From Microvirga arsenatis (lineage in GTDB: Bacteria > Pseudomonadota > Alphaproteobacteria > Rhizobiales > Beijerinckiaceae): DNA of 64,000 nucleotides. The stretch lies in contig NZ_JAAAXJ010000004.1 in the NCBI RefSeq assembly GCF_009910705.1, forward strand, positions 124,001-188,000, written 5' to 3'. Shown here piece by piece: positions 43,606-55,258 of the stretch (the first letter of the stretch is position 1; every line of letters starts with the position of its first letter). The notes under the pieces are model-generated. The model saw nothing but the letters and a program-made list of their open reading frames with translations. It did not search any database and was not told the DNA's origin. The translations under genes were made by a program, and so were the position numbers.

Positions 43606-45326
43606 GCGCCGGCTCCATGTCCCAGGGGGCGGAGATCCTCCTGGTCGAGGATTCCGAGACCCAGGCGCTGCAGCTGCGGCACATGCTGGAGACGAACGGC
43701 TTTCAGGTCTCCTGGCGCGGGACGGCCGAAGCCGCCCTCGACAGCCTCAACGCAAAGCTGCCGGACCTCGTCATCGCCGACTTTCATCTCCCCGGCATGA
43801 ACGGGGACGAGCTGACGCGGCAGATGCGCCTGAACGTGCGCACCCGCGCCATCCCGGTCATCATGCTGACGGAAGCCCGGGAGCGAGCCGTCGAGCGGCA
43901 GGGACTGGAGAGCGGCGCTGATGCCTATATCTCGAAATCCGCCGAGCAGGAGCTCGTCATCCTGCGCATCAAGGCCCTGCTGCGCCGGCGCTCGTCCCCT
44001 CTGGGCAACCTGCGGGAGGAGCGGCAATCGCCCAGCTTCGGCACCTTCCGGCGGGCGTGCATCCTGATCGTGGACGACAGCCCCACCCGGCGCACCTATC
44101 TCCAGAACATGCTGGCTCACGAGGGCTACGAGGTCACCCCCTCCGCCGGCCCCGACGAGGCCCTGCGGCTGGTGCGCTCGCCGGAGGTCACCTGGGATTG
44201 CGTGCTGGTCAACCTGCTCAGTCCGAGCTTCGACGGCATCGAGCTGTGCCGGCGCCTGAATCTCTATCGCGGCCTCGCGCCTCTGCCGGGCACGGATGCC
44301 CCGAGCTTCGCCATCGTGGGCCTGAGCAACGAGGAGGGCGGGGACCTGCTCGCCCGGGCCTTCGCCGCCGGCGTGGACGACATCGTGCCCTCCACGATCG
44401 AGGCCGACGTGCTGCGGGTGCGCATCCGTGCCCTCGTCCGGCGCAAGCTCATGCAGGACGAGAACTGGCGCATTGAGGCAGAGCTGCGCGAGCGGGAGCT
44501 GGCCCTGGCCCGCGCCAGGGCGGAGGCGGCCTCCGCCGAGGCGCTTGCCAGGGCGAACCGCGAGCTGGAGGAGGCGAACGCCCTTCTCAAGGGCACCCAG
44601 GCCCAGCTCGTCCAGGCAGCCAAGATGGCCTCCCTCGGCGAGTTGGTGGCCGGCATCGCACACGAGATCAACAATCCCCTCGCCTTCATTCAGGCCCATC
44701 AGGGAACCGTCGAGCGGCTTCTCGGCGAGATCGCCGCCAAGCTGCCCCCGGAGACGGGGCTGGAGCGACAGGTTCAGAAATCCCGCGACCGCGTTGCCGC
44801 CATGAAGCTCGGGCTCGGCCGGATCCAGGAGCTCGTTCTGAACCTCCGGCGCTTCTCGCGCCTGGACGAAGGCGACTTCCAGACCGTCAACGTGCCCGAA
44901 TCCATCGAAACCGTCCTGGCCCTTCTGGGGCACAAGCTCGGCACCCGCATCGACGTGCGCCGCCGCTACGACGCGGTTCCGGACCTCTACTGCTCGCCGG
45001 CGCTTCTCAACCAGGTGGTCATGAACATCGTCGGCAACGCCGCCGACGCCATCAAGGGAACAGGCGGCATAGACATTGAAACCGAGAGCGACGAGACAAC
45101 CTATAGGATCAGGATCAGCGACACGGGACCCGGCATCCCACCGGAACTGCGGGAGCGCATCTTCGAGCCTTTCTTCACGACCAAGCCCGTCGGGTCCGGA
45201 ACTGGACTTGGCCTGGCCATCGCTTATAGCGTCGTCCAGGCCCACAAGGGATCGATCGCGGTGGATTCGGGCAGCCTCGGAGGTGCCCGCTTCACCATCA
45301 CGATCCCGAGGCAGATTGTTTCATGA
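43602..45326 (+). CDS. Histidine kinase with receiver, pseudo-receiver and coiled coil
   Basis: This 574-aa soluble kinase has REC1 (about 10-128, phosphoacceptor Asp60 in [13 protein letters not shown]), REC2 (about 151-280), a coiled coil about 288-340, a HisKA dimerisation domain with His354 ([15 protein letters not shown]) and a HATPase ([50 protein letters not shown]). REC2 has Asn204 where the phosphoacceptor Asp should be ([12 protein letters not shown]) and lacks the usual late Lys, so it is probably a pseudo-receiver. No membrane segment is present. It is coupled to cheB and the next kinase by ATGA overlaps, and may be the output that CheA phosphorylates. Confidence 0.9.
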   Translation: MSAGSMSQGAEILLVEDSETQALQLRHMLETNGFQVSWRGTAEAALDSLNAKLPDLVIADFHLPGMNGDELTRQMRLNVRTRAIPVIMLTEARERAVERQGLESGADAYISKSAEQELVILRIKALLRRRSSPLGNLREERQSPSFGTFRRACILIVDDSPTRRTYLQNMLAHEGYEVTPSAGPDEALRLVRSPEVTWDCVLVNLLSPSFDGIELCRRLNLYRGLAPLPGTDAPSFAIVGLSNEEGGDLLARAFAAGVDDIVPSTIEADVLRVRIRALVRRKLMQDENWRIEAELRERELALARARAEAASAEALARANRELEEANALLKGTQAQLVQAAKMASLGELVAGIAHEINNPLAFIQAHQGTVERLLGEIAAKLPPETGLERQVQKSRDRVAAMKLGLGRIQELVLNLRRFSRLDEGDFQTVNVPESIETVLALLGHKLGTRIDVRRRYDAVPDLYCSPALLNQVVMNIVGNAADAIKGTGGIDIETESDETTYRIRISDTGPGIPPELRERIFEPFFTTKPVGSGTGLGLAIAYSVVQAHKGSIAVDSGSLGGARFTITIPRQIVS

Positions 45327-47224
45327 CCTTGACCAGCGAGATGACTTCCAACCCTGGCACGATCCTGGTCGTCGATGACGAGCCGGACATCCTGATTGCG
45401 CTCGAGGACCTGTTCGAGAACGACTACCGGGTGATCACGGCCACATCCCCGACCCAGGCCCTCGACATCCTCCAGCATGAGCCGGAGATCGCCATCATCA
45501 TCTCGGACCAGCGCATGCCCGAGATGCAGGGCGACGAGTTCCTGGCGAAGGCGAGAAACGTCACGGACGCGGAGGCGATTCTCCTCACCGGCTATGCCGA
45601 CCTCAAGGCCGTCATCGGAGCCGTCAACAAGGGCCGGATCATGGCCTATGTGCCCAAGCCCTGGGATCCAGCTGCCCTTACGAACATGGTGGCCGCCGCC
45701 TACCAGCGCCGCATGCTGGCCCGGGAGCTCGACACCGAACGCGCCCTCCTGCACGGCCTCATGGAGAGCACAGGCGACCTGATCTCGTTCAAGGATTTGG
45801 AAGGCCGCTTCGTGCGCCTGAACGCCGGCAAGGCGCAAAGCCTCGGATGCGCCGCCGGCGACTGCCTGGGCCATCGGGAAAGGGACTTTCTCTCCCCGGA
45901 ACGCGCCGCGATGATCGAGGAGGCCGAGCGGCGGGCCATCGCGGCCCGTCAGCCGGCCGAGATCATCGAGGAGCGGACCTCTCCCAACGGAACGACCCAG
46001 TGGTTCCTCGTCAACCACATCCCGATCCTCGACGAGTCCGGAGCCGTCACGAACCTCGCCACCATCGAGCGCGACATCACGGAACGCAAGCTGATGGAGA
46101 TGCGCCTGCGCCAGGCCGACAAGATGCAGGCGCTCGGCACCCTCGCCGGCGGCGTGGCCCACGACTTCAACAACCTGCTCATGGCGGTGCTCGGCAGCCT
46201 GGATCTCGCCTCCCGCCGGGCTCCCGACGACCCGCGGCTCACGCGCCTGCTGCAGAACGCCACTTACGCGGCGGAGCGGGGTGCCTCCCTGACCCAGAGG
46301 CTCCTGAGCTTCAGCCGCCAGCGGGACCTGCGGCTGCAGGCGGTGGACGTCAACGAGGTCATCCTCGGCATGAGCGACCTGCTGACGCGCACCCTCGGCG
46401 GCGTCATCCGGATCGAGCGGCAGCTCTCCGACGGCCTCTGGACCGCCATGGTCGATCCCGACCAGCTGGAGCTCGCCATCCTCAATCTGTGCATCAACGC
46501 CCGCGATGCCATGGCCGAGAGCGGAACCCTGACCCTCTCCACCCGCAACGAGGCGGTGACGGAGGGCCGGATCACGGACCTGAATGCCGGGGAATACGTG
46601 GTGATTTCCGTTGCGGATACGGGCACGGGCATCCCGCCGGAAGTGCTCTCGCGCGTGCTGGAGCCCTTCTTCACCACCAAGGAGGTGGGCAAGGGCACTG
46701 GCCTCGGCCTGCCGATGGTCTATGGCCTCGCCCAGCAGTCCGGCGGAACCGTCACGATCCACAGCACCGTCGGCGTCGGAACGAGGGTCGAGCTCTACCT
46801 CTCCCGGGCGGCAGCCGAGAAGGTGGACGGCGCCCGCGAGGAGGAGGTGGTGGCTCCCGACGCACCCAAGGTCCGCGTTCTTCTCGTGGACGACGATGCG
46901 GAAGTCAGGACGGTGACGGCCGCCTACCTGACCGAGATGGGGCACCGGGTGGTGGAGGCGGCGGATGGAGCCTCGGCCCTCGACATCCTGAAGGCCGACG
47001 ATCAGCTCGACATCCTGATCGCCGACTTCGCCATGCCGGGCATGACGGGCACGGACCTGGCCGACAGGGCGCGGGAGATCCGGCCCGCGCTCGGGGTCAT
47101 GCTCGTGACGGGATATGCCGACCCGAAGCGGATGCCGGACGGCTACCTGATGCTGCACAAGCCCTTCACCCGAGCCGACCTGGCGGCGAAGGTCACCGAG
47201 GCCGCTCGCCGCCCGCAGGAGTGA
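45323..47224 (+). CDS. Hybrid histidine kinase REC-PAS-HisKA-HATPase-REC
   Basis: A 633-aa soluble hybrid kinase. An N-terminal receiver (TILVVDDEPDILIALEDLF, Asp62 in IIISDQRMPEMQG) of the type seen in RpfG/HupR proteins is followed by a PAS domain (about 143-255, ending TNLATIERDITERK), HisKA with His280 (LAGGVAHDFNNLLMAV), HATPase (NLCINARDAMAESG, ADTGTGIPPEVLSRVLEPFFTT) and a C-terminal receiver with Asp568 (ILIADFAMPGMTG). It has two phospho-inputs and no DNA-binding or GGDEF output. It closes the operon, so the terminal effector must be elsewhere in the genome. Confidence 0.92.
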   Translation: MTLTSEMTSNPGTILVVDDEPDILIALEDLFENDYRVITATSPTQALDILQHEPEIAIIISDQRMPEMQGDEFLAKARNVTDAEAILLTGYADLKAVIGAVNKGRIMAYVPKPWDPAALTNMVAAAYQRRMLARELDTERALLHGLMESTGDLISFKDLEGRFVRLNAGKAQSLGCAAGDCLGHRERDFLSPERAAMIEEAERRAIAARQPAEIIEERTSPNGTTQWFLVNHIPILDESGAVTNLATIERDITERKLMEMRLRQADKMQALGTLAGGVAHDFNNLLMAVLGSLDLASRRAPDDPRLTRLLQNATYAAERGASLTQRLLSFSRQRDLRLQAVDVNEVILGMSDLLTRTLGGVIRIERQLSDGLWTAMVDPDQLELAILNLCINARDAMAESGTLTLSTRNEAVTEGRITDLNAGEYVVISVADTGTGIPPEVLSRVLEPFFTTKEVGKGTGLGLPMVYGLAQQSGGTVTIHSTVGVGTRVELYLSRAAAEKVDGAREEEVVAPDAPKVRVLLVDDDAEVRTVTAAYLTEMGHRVVEAADGASALDILKADDQLDILIADFAMPGMTGTDLADRAREIRPALGVMLVTGYADPKRMPDGYLMLHKPFTRADLAAKVTEAARRPQE

Positions 47225-47250
47225 TCCCTGCCGCCTGCCGGATCGCGCAG

Positions 47251-47268
47251 GTTCCTGCGGGCAGGAAC
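47251..47268 (+). repeat. Tight 18-bp inverted repeat after the chemosensory operon
   Basis: GTTCCTGC (47251-47258) and GCAGGAAC (47261-47268) are perfect arms with a GG centre, 27 bases after the last kinase stop. No T-run follows. It may be a terminator-like hairpin or an operator for the dpp promoter further on. Confidence 0.4.
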
Positions 47269-47401
47269 ACTCCTCGCGTCATCGTTGCGGGATCGGGCGG
47301 GAATCGCGGAAATTTGACCCGGAAAGGAACCGATTCAGGCTGCCGCAGGGGCAGAAAATGGTAAATTTCCTTCAAAAGTTATCCATTGTTGCATGGACAG
47401 A

Positions 47402-47430
47402 TTGACAATATCGGGGCTTCGCACCTTAAC
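47402..47430 (+). promoter_or_regulatory. Likely promoter of the peptide ABC operon
   Basis: TTGACA (47402-47407) is spaced 17 bases from CTTAAC (47425-47430), giving a start about 40 bases before the dppA ATG. The surrounding 47290-47420 stretch is AT-richer than its neighbours. Confidence 0.5.
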
Positions 47431-47478
47431 TCCGTCACGGAACGGCCACACGTAGAGCCGTCTCAGAGGACCAAGGTA

Positions 47479-49080
47479 ATGAAAAAATCAGCCCTTTTCG
47501 CAGCCATCTGCGTTCCGGCCTTCCTGGCCGCCGCTCCGCTGGCCGCTAAGACCCTCGTCTACTGCTCCGAGGGCAGCCCGGAGAACTTCTATCCCGGCGT
47601 GAACACCACCGGCACCTCCTTCGACGCCAGCGAGCAGATCTACAACCGCTTGGTCGAGTTCGAGCGCGGCGGCACCAAGGTCGTTCCCAGCCTGGCAGAG
47701 AAGTGGGAGGTCTCCGCTGACGGCACGGTGTACACCTTCACCCTGCGCAAGGGCGTGAAGTGGCACTCCAACAAGAATTTCAAGCCGACCCGCGACATGA
47801 ACGCCGACGACATCGTGTTCATGTTCGAGCGGCAGTGGAAGGAGGACAATCCCTTCTTCAAGGTGACGAGCCCGAACCACTCCTACTTCAACGACATGGG
47901 CATGCCCAAGCTGCTGAAGTCGGTGGAGAAGGTGAACGACAGCACGGTTCGCATCACGCTCAACCAGCCCGAGGCTCCCTTCCTCGCCAACCTCGCCATG
48001 ATGTGGTCGAGCGTGCAGTCGAAGGAATATGCCGATGCCATGCTGAAGGCCGGCACGCCCGAGAAGATCGACCAAGAGCCGATCGGCACCGGCCCGTTCT
48101 ATCTGGTGCAGTACCAGAAGGACGCCATCATCCGCTACAAGGCCTTCCCCGAGTACTGGGCCGGCAAGGCGAAGATCGACGACCTCGTCTTCTCGATCAC
48201 CCCGGACGCTTCCGTGCGCTGGGCGAAGCTCCAGAAGGGCGAATGCCACGTCATGCCGTATCCGAACCCGGCTGACCTCGAGGCCATGAAGAAGGATCCG
48301 AACGTCCAGATCCTCGAACAGGCCGGCCTGAACGTGGGCTATCTCGCCTATCAGACCACGAAGAAGCCCTTCGACGACGTGCGCGTCCGCAAGGCCTTCA
48401 ACATGGCCATGAACAAGAAGGCGATCGTCGACGCCGTGTTCCTCGGCTCGGGCATTCCGGCCAAGAACCCGATCCCGCCGTCTATGTGGTCGTACAACGA
48501 CTCCGTCAAGGACGACGAGTACAACCCCGAAGCGGCCAAGAAGCTGCTCGCGGAGGCTGGCTACCCGAACGGTCTCGAGACCGATCTCTGGGCCATGCCG
48601 GTGCAGCGTCCGTACAACCCGAACGCCCGCCGCATCGCCGAGCTCATGCAGGCCGACCTCGCCAAGATCGGCGTGAAGGCCGAGATCAAGAGCTTCGAGT
48701 GGGGCGAGTACCGCAAGCGGGCCCAGGCCGGCGAGCACCAGATGGCCCAGCTCGGCTGGACGGGCGACAACGGCGACCCGGACAACTTCCTGCACACCCT
48801 GCTCGGCTGCGCCTCGGCGCAGAGCGCTTCCGGCTCGAACATCGCCAAGTGGTGCCACAAGCCCTTCGACGATCTCGTGACGAAGGCGAAGGTCACCACG
48901 AACCAGGCCGAGCGCACCAAGCTCTACGAGGAAGCTCAGAAGATCTTCAAGGAGCAGGCTCCCTGGTTCACGGTGGCCCACGCCGTGCAGCTGAAGCCGG
49001 TCCGCAAGGAAGTGGTTGACTTCAAGCTCTCGCCGTTCGGTCGCCACACCTTCTACGGCGTGGACATCAACAGCAAGTAA
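47479..49080 (+). CDS. dppA: Peptide ABC transporter substrate-binding protein (DppA-like)
   Basis: This 533-aa family 5 extracellular solute-binding protein has a signal peptide (MKKSALFAAICVPAFLAAAP, cleaved near LAAK), the motifs FDASEQIYNRLVEFERGGTKVVPSLAEKW and TYTFTLR-like (VYTFTLRKGVKWH), and the DppA-like LGWTGDNGDPDNFLHTLL. It captures di- or oligopeptides in the periplasm. The ATG at 47479 with AAGGT upstream fits the signal peptide. Permeases and ATPases follow after a terminator-like hairpin, which would make the binding protein more abundant than the membrane parts. Confidence 0.9.
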   Translation: MKKSALFAAICVPAFLAAAPLAAKTLVYCSEGSPENFYPGVNTTGTSFDASEQIYNRLVEFERGGTKVVPSLAEKWEVSADGTVYTFTLRKGVKWHSNKNFKPTRDMNADDIVFMFERQWKEDNPFFKVTSPNHSYFNDMGMPKLLKSVEKVNDSTVRITLNQPEAPFLANLAMMWSSVQSKEYADAMLKAGTPEKIDQEPIGTGPFYLVQYQKDAIIRYKAFPEYWAGKAKIDDLVFSITPDASVRWAKLQKGECHVMPYPNPADLEAMKKDPNVQILEQAGLNVGYLAYQTTKKPFDDVRVRKAFNMAMNKKAIVDAVFLGSGIPAKNPIPPSMWSYNDSVKDDEYNPEAAKKLLAEAGYPNGLETDLWAMPVQRPYNPNARRIAELMQADLAKIGVKAEIKSFEWGEYRKRAQAGEHQMAQLGWTGDNGDPDNFLHTLLGCASAQSASGSNIAKWCHKPFDDLVTKAKVTTNQAERTKLYEEAQKIFKEQAPWFTVAHAVQLKPVRKEVVDFKLSPFGRHTFYGVDINSK

Positions 49081-49101
49081 GCTTACGTCCCTTCAACCCA
49101 C

Positions 49102-49135
49102 GGCGGAGCGGCTTCTATGGCCGCTCCGCCTTTTT
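49102..49135 (+). terminator. Intrinsic terminator between dppA and dppB
   Basis: Arms GGCGGAGCGGC (49102-49112) and GCCGCTCCGCC (49120-49130) with a 7-nt loop are followed by five T residues (49131-49135). It should reduce read-through after dppA. It also shows that an upstream dppB start at 49117 would lie inside the hairpin, favouring 49147. Confidence 0.85.
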
Positions 49136-49146
49136 ACGTTCAGCCG

Positions 49147-50157
49147 ATGCTCCGCTTCATCCTCACCCGCGTCAGCCTGATCATCCCGACATTCCTGGGG
49201 ATCACGTTGCTGGCCTTCTTCCTGATCCGCCTCGTGCCAGGCGATCCGATCGAAACACTTGCCGGCGAACGCGGGATCGACCCCGCGCGCCATGAGCAGC
49301 TCCGCAAGGAATACGGCTTCGACCAGCCGATCCTCGTCCAGTACGGGATCTATCTGTCCCGCGTCCTGCAGGGCGATCTCGGCAAGTCGATGATCACCCA
49401 GGAGCCCGTGATCACCGAGTTCGCGGCCCTGTTCCCGGCGACCATCGAGCTGGCGCTGTGCGCCATTCTCTTCGCTCTCATCCTCGGCCTTCCGGCCGGC
49501 ATCATCGCCGCGATCAAGCGGAACTCGATCTTCGATCATGGCGTGATGGGCATCTCGCTTGCCGGCTATTCCATGCCGATCTTCTGGTGGGGCCTCATCC
49601 TCATCCTGCTGTTCTCGGTGCAGTTCGATCTGACGCCCGTCTCCGGCCGCATCGACGTGCTGTACTACATCGAGCCGATCACCGGCTTCCTGCTGATCGA
49701 CACGCTCCTGTCCGACGAGCCGGAAGCCTTCTGGTCGGCAGTGAGACACCTGATCCTGCCCACCATCGTGCTCGGCACCGTGCCGCTGGCGGTGATCGCC
49801 CGCATGACGCGCTCGGCGATGCTGGAGGTTCTCGGCGAGGATTACATCCGCACCGCCAAGGCCAAGGGCCTCTCCCGGTTCCGGATCGTCGCCCTGCACG
49901 CCCTTCGCAACGCGCTCATTCCCGTCGTGACGGTGATCGGCCTGCAGATCGGCGTGCTGTTCACGGGCGCGATCCTGACCGAGACGATCTTCTCCTGGCC
50001 GGGCGTCGGCAAGTGGCTCATCGACGCCATCTTCCGCCGCGACTATCCCGTCCTGCAGGGCGGCGCGCTGCTGCTCGGCGTGGTGGTCATGAGCGTGAAC
50101 CTTCTCGTCGACCTCGCCTACGGCCTCATCAATCCCCGCATCAGGCATACGCGATGA
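49147..50157 (+). CDS. dppB: Peptide ABC transporter permease (DppB-like)
   Basis: This 336-aa inner-membrane permease begins MLRFILTRVSLIIPTFLGIT, the standard DppB start, with RLVPGDPIETLAGERG near residue 35 and the EAA loop (DYIRTAKAKGLSRFRIVALHALRNALIPVVT). Six TM helices are apparent. The start at 49147 was chosen because the ATG at 49117 lies within the terminator hairpin and adds residues that do not fit the family. It overlaps the next gene by four bases. The transporter probably imports dipeptides. Confidence 0.92.
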   Translation: MLRFILTRVSLIIPTFLGITLLAFFLIRLVPGDPIETLAGERGIDPARHEQLRKEYGFDQPILVQYGIYLSRVLQGDLGKSMITQEPVITEFAALFPATIELALCAILFALILGLPAGIIAAIKRNSIFDHGVMGISLAGYSMPIFWWGLILILLFSVQFDLTPVSGRIDVLYYIEPITGFLLIDTLLSDEPEAFWSAVRHLILPTIVLGTVPLAVIARMTRSAMLEVLGEDYIRTAKAKGLSRFRIVALHALRNALIPVVTVIGLQIGVLFTGAILTETIFSWPGVGKWLIDAIFRRDYPVLQGGALLLGVVVMSVNLLVDLAYGLINPRIRHTR

Positions 50158-51065
50158 CCACAGAAACCATGGAAGCTCCGGCTGTCGCGGCGCCGACGGC
50201 CACCCCTCCTCATCCCCTGCGCGAGTTCTGGGGCTATTTCAGCGCCAATCACGGCGCCGTCGCCGGCCTCGTGATCATCGTCGCCGTCGTGCTGGTCGCG
50301 CTGCTGGCCGACGTGATCGCTCCCCATGATCCGAACGCTACCGACACGGCGCTCGCCCTGAAGCCGCCGTTCTGGCAGGAGGGCGGCTCCATCGCCTATC
50401 CGCTCGGCACGGATCCCATCGGCCGCGATATCCTGTCCCGCCTCATCCACGGCGCGCGGCTTTCGCTGCTCATCGGCATCGCGGTCGTGGCGCTCTCCAT
50501 CATCATCGGCACGGTTCTCGGCCTCGTGGCGGGTTTCTTCCGCGGCCTGACCGAGATCTTCATCATGCGCCTGATGGACATCATCCTCACGCTGCCGAGC
50601 CTCCTGCTCGCCATCGTGATTGTGGCGGTGCTGGGTCCGGGCCTCATGAACGCCATGCTGGCGGTCGCCCTCGTGATCCTGCCGCATTACGTGCGCCTCG
50701 CCCGCGCGGCGGTGATCACCGAAACCTCCAAGGACTACGTGACGGCGGCCCGCGTCAGCGGCGCCGGCACGACGCGCCTGATGTTCAGGGAGGTGCTGCC
50801 CAACTGCACCGCTCCTCTGATCGTGCAGGCCTCGCTCGGCATCTCGACCGCGATCCTGGACGCTGCGGCCCTGGGCTTCCTCGGGCTCGGCGCGCAGCCC
50901 CCCTCTCCCGAATGGGGCACCATGCTGGCCGATGCCCGCGAGTTCGTGCTCCGCGCCTGGTGGGTGGTGACCTTCCCCGGTCTTGCCATCCTCATCACGG
51001 TGCTTGCTTTCAATCTTCTGGGCGACGGATTGCGTGACGCCCTCGATCCCAAACTGAAGCGCTGA
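50154..51065 (+). CDS. dppC: Peptide ABC transporter permease (DppC-like)
   Basis: This 303-aa partner permease has an N-terminal cytoplasmic Pro-rich stretch, then about six TM helices. Family motifs seen are [20 protein letters not shown]-like [24 protein letters not shown] and the EAA loop [24 protein letters not shown]. It starts at the ATG overlapping the DppB stop and forms a heterodimer with DppB. A two-base gap leads to dppD. Confidence 0.92.
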   Translation: MTTETMEAPAVAAPTATPPHPLREFWGYFSANHGAVAGLVIIVAVVLVALLADVIAPHDPNATDTALALKPPFWQEGGSIAYPLGTDPIGRDILSRLIHGARLSLLIGIAVVALSIIIGTVLGLVAGFFRGLTEIFIMRLMDIILTLPSLLLAIVIVAVLGPGLMNAMLAVALVILPHYVRLARAAVITETSKDYVTAARVSGAGTTRLMFREVLPNCTAPLIVQASLGISTAILDAAALGFLGLGAQPPSPEWGTMLADAREFVLRAWWVVTFPGLAILITVLAFNLLGDGLRDALDPKLKR

Positions 51066-51067
51066 CC

Positions 51068-53061
<1,994 letters not shown>

Positions 53062-53065
53062 CGGA

Positions 53066-55075
53066 TCATGCGGGCAGCGGCAGCCGCTTGGCCGCCGCTG
53101 CTTCCCCGGAGGCCGATGACTTGGCAGGCTCCGGCAGCGCCTCCTCTCCCGTGGCCACCTTCAGGCACTGCACCACCGCATCGCGCAGGGACGAGACGTA
53201 GTAGTCGGCGCCCAGGGTGGCGCGCATGGTCTCGCTTTTGAGCACGGCATCCTCCGCAGGCCAGAGGCCGACCAGGGCCGGCACCTTCGCCTTCTGCTTG
53301 AGGCGGCGCAGCAGATAGCGCAGATGCGCCGGCGTGCCGCTGATCTCCAGATAGCTGATGCACACCATCTGCACGCCGGTCATGTCCAGGCTCAGGATCT
53401 GCCGCCGTGAGGCGGCCTCGTGCGGCACCACGCGGGTGCCGATCCCATGCTTGTTCAGGAGCTGGGAGAGCATCTCGGAGGCGGCCTCGTCGAGCGGCCC
53501 GCGGCCCGCGATGCACAGCACCGCACCGGGCGCTCTCCAAGCTTCGGGGACGCTGCTTTCCTCCGGCATGGGAGCAGGCACCGCCGGCTCCTTGTTGGCA
53601 GGCTTCTCGCTTGCGGGCGCCGCCACCGGTTCGTCCTTGGTCTCCTGGGGCTTCGGCTCCACGTCCTCATGCACGCCCAGGTCCTGGACGAGGGCGCGGA
53701 TCACCTCTTTCACCTGATCGAGCTGGCGATAGGTGAGGACGCCGCGCGTCGCATCGTTGGCGGCGAGCTGAAGCCCTTTCAGCGCCACCTCGTCATAATA
53801 GGAGGTGAGCGAGCGCTCCTTCAGAAGAAGTTCCGCCGATTCCAGCGCCTCGTCGGGATCGCCCGCGAGCATGCGCTGGTAGAGATTTTCTGCAGGCGTC
53901 AGGGCGGGCCTGTCGCCGAGGATCACATCGAGAAATTCCAGACGCTCCACATGCCGCCCGAGCACCACGAGGCAGAGGGTCAGGGGCGTTGCGATGAGCA
54001 AGCCCACCGGGCCCCAGATCCAGGTCCAGAAGATGGCGGAGATCACGACCGCGAAAGGCGAAAGCCCGGTGCTCTGCCCGTAGACGATGGGCTCGATCAC
54101 ATGGCCCATCATGGGCTCGCCGATGGCATAGAGCGCCAGCGTCATGAGGGCCATGGACCAGCCGGGATCGACGGCGGCGGCGAGCAGGATCGGCGGCAGC
54201 GCCGCCAGGAACGAGCCGATATAGGGCACGAAGCGCATGAGCGCCGCGAAGACGCCCCACAGGATGGGGCTCGGCACGCCGATCAGCCACAGGCCGACGG
54301 CCGCCACGACGCCGAAGGAAGCGTTGAGCGCCAGCTGGGTGAGGAAGTACCGGCTGAGGCGCCGCGCGGCGTCGTCCATGGCTGCGGTGGTGCGATGGAG
54401 GTCGCTCGACCCGAACAGGCGGATCATGCGATCGCGCAGGTCCTCGCGCTGCATCAGGATGAAGACCAGCACCACGAACACGATGCCCATGGTGGCGAGC
54501 GGCTCGAGCAGGGGGAGCAGCACGTTCCTGGCCACCTGGATCGGCGTGGGATCCGGCTCGTGCACCTCCACGGGCAGGGGATTCGGCTCCTCCGGCGCCG
54601 GAGGAGCCGCCGGGTTCGAGGAGGCGGGGGCCTGCTCCGGCGGTGGCTCGGCCACGGCCTTGTCGAACTGGCGGCCAAAATCCTTCAGGAGCTGCGGCAG
54701 CTTGCCGAGCGCCCCTTCCCGCAGGTGGCCGAGCTTGGTCTCGATGGTGCTCTGGTAGCGCGGCAGGTCGGAGGCGAGGCCCGCCACCTGGAAGCCGATG
54801 ACGGTTGCCAGGGACACGATGATCCCGAGGGCGACGAGCACGGCAATGATGACGGAGGGCACCCGGCCCAGGCGCCACCGGCGCAGCCACTCGACGAAAG
54901 GGGCGAGGACGAAGGCGAGGAGGATGGCGAGAACGACGGGGAGGAACACTTCGCGCCCGACATAGAGCGCCGCCAGCACCACGACCCCCACGGCGAGGGT
55001 CAGCAGGCCCGAGAGGCCTGGGACGCCGGGAGGCTCGATTTCCGTCTCCGGAGGGGGCACGGGGGCGGGGCGCAT
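53066..55075 (-). CDS. AI-2E family (PerM-like) transporter with C-terminal Rossmann-like domain
   Basis: The 669-aa protein has an AI-2E/PerM core with TM pairs at about 23-62 and 70-100, a periplasmic region containing a long Pro-rich insert (EPPPEQAPASSNPAAPPAPEE), and four further TM helices about 195-390. A cytoplasmic tail of about 280 residues follows, including a segment VLCIAGRGPLDEAASEMLSQ...MTGVQMVCISYLEISG...VPALVGLWP that reads like an alternating alpha/beta domain of the B12-binding type without the cobalamin His motif. The ATG at 55075 was chosen; the frame is open to a TTG at 55216. Transported substrate is unknown. Confidence 0.82.
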   Translation of the reverse strand: MRPAPVPPPETEIEPPGVPGLSGLLTLAVGVVVLAALYVGREVFLPVVLAILLAFVLAPFVEWLRRWRLGRVPSVIIAVLVALGIIVSLATVIGFQVAGLASDLPRYQSTIETKLGHLREGALGKLPQLLKDFGRQFDKAVAEPPPEQAPASSNPAAPPAPEEPNPLPVEVHEPDPTPIQVARNVLLPLLEPLATMGIVFVVLVFILMQREDLRDRMIRLFGSSDLHRTTAAMDDAARRLSRYFLTQLALNASFGVVAAVGLWLIGVPSPILWGVFAALMRFVPYIGSFLAALPPILLAAAVDPGWSMALMTLALYAIGEPMMGHVIEPIVYGQSTGLSPFAVVISAIFWTWIWGPVGLLIATPLTLCLVVLGRHVERLEFLDVILGDRPALTPAENLYQRMLAGDPDEALESAELLLKERSLTSYYDEVALKGLQLAANDATRGVLTYRQLDQVKEVIRALVQDLGVHEDVEPKPQETKDEPVAAPASEKPANKEPAVPAPMPEESSVPEAWRAPGAVLCIAGRGPLDEAASEMLSQLLNKHGIGTRVVPHEAASRRQILSLDMTGVQMVCISYLEISGTPAHLRYLLRRLKQKAKVPALVGLWPAEDAVLKSETMRATLGADYYVSSLRDAVVQCLKVATGEEALPEPAKSSASGEAAAAKRLPLPA

Positions 55076-55258
55076 GCGGTCGATCTCTAAGAAGCCGCGA
55101 GACGATCCCGCCGGCCTTCGAAACAACGTGCTCAAGCCTGAAACGATCCTTGAGCGTGGCCGAAAGCTTGTCCTTAAGCAAAGGATGGGACCTTTTGCCG
55201 TCTGGTGACGCGACAATCCCCACCCATCTCAAGGATATCCAATGTCCCCCAGGCCCTC

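Noticed and set aside
49117-49146. Upstream dppB start adding ten residues
   Set aside because: The ATG lies within the loop and arm of the terminator, and the extra residues do not match the family start.
53420-55090. 556-codon frame opposite the AI-2E family gene
   Set aside because: The sequence is His/Asp/Gln-rich low complexity, the mirror of a membrane protein gene.
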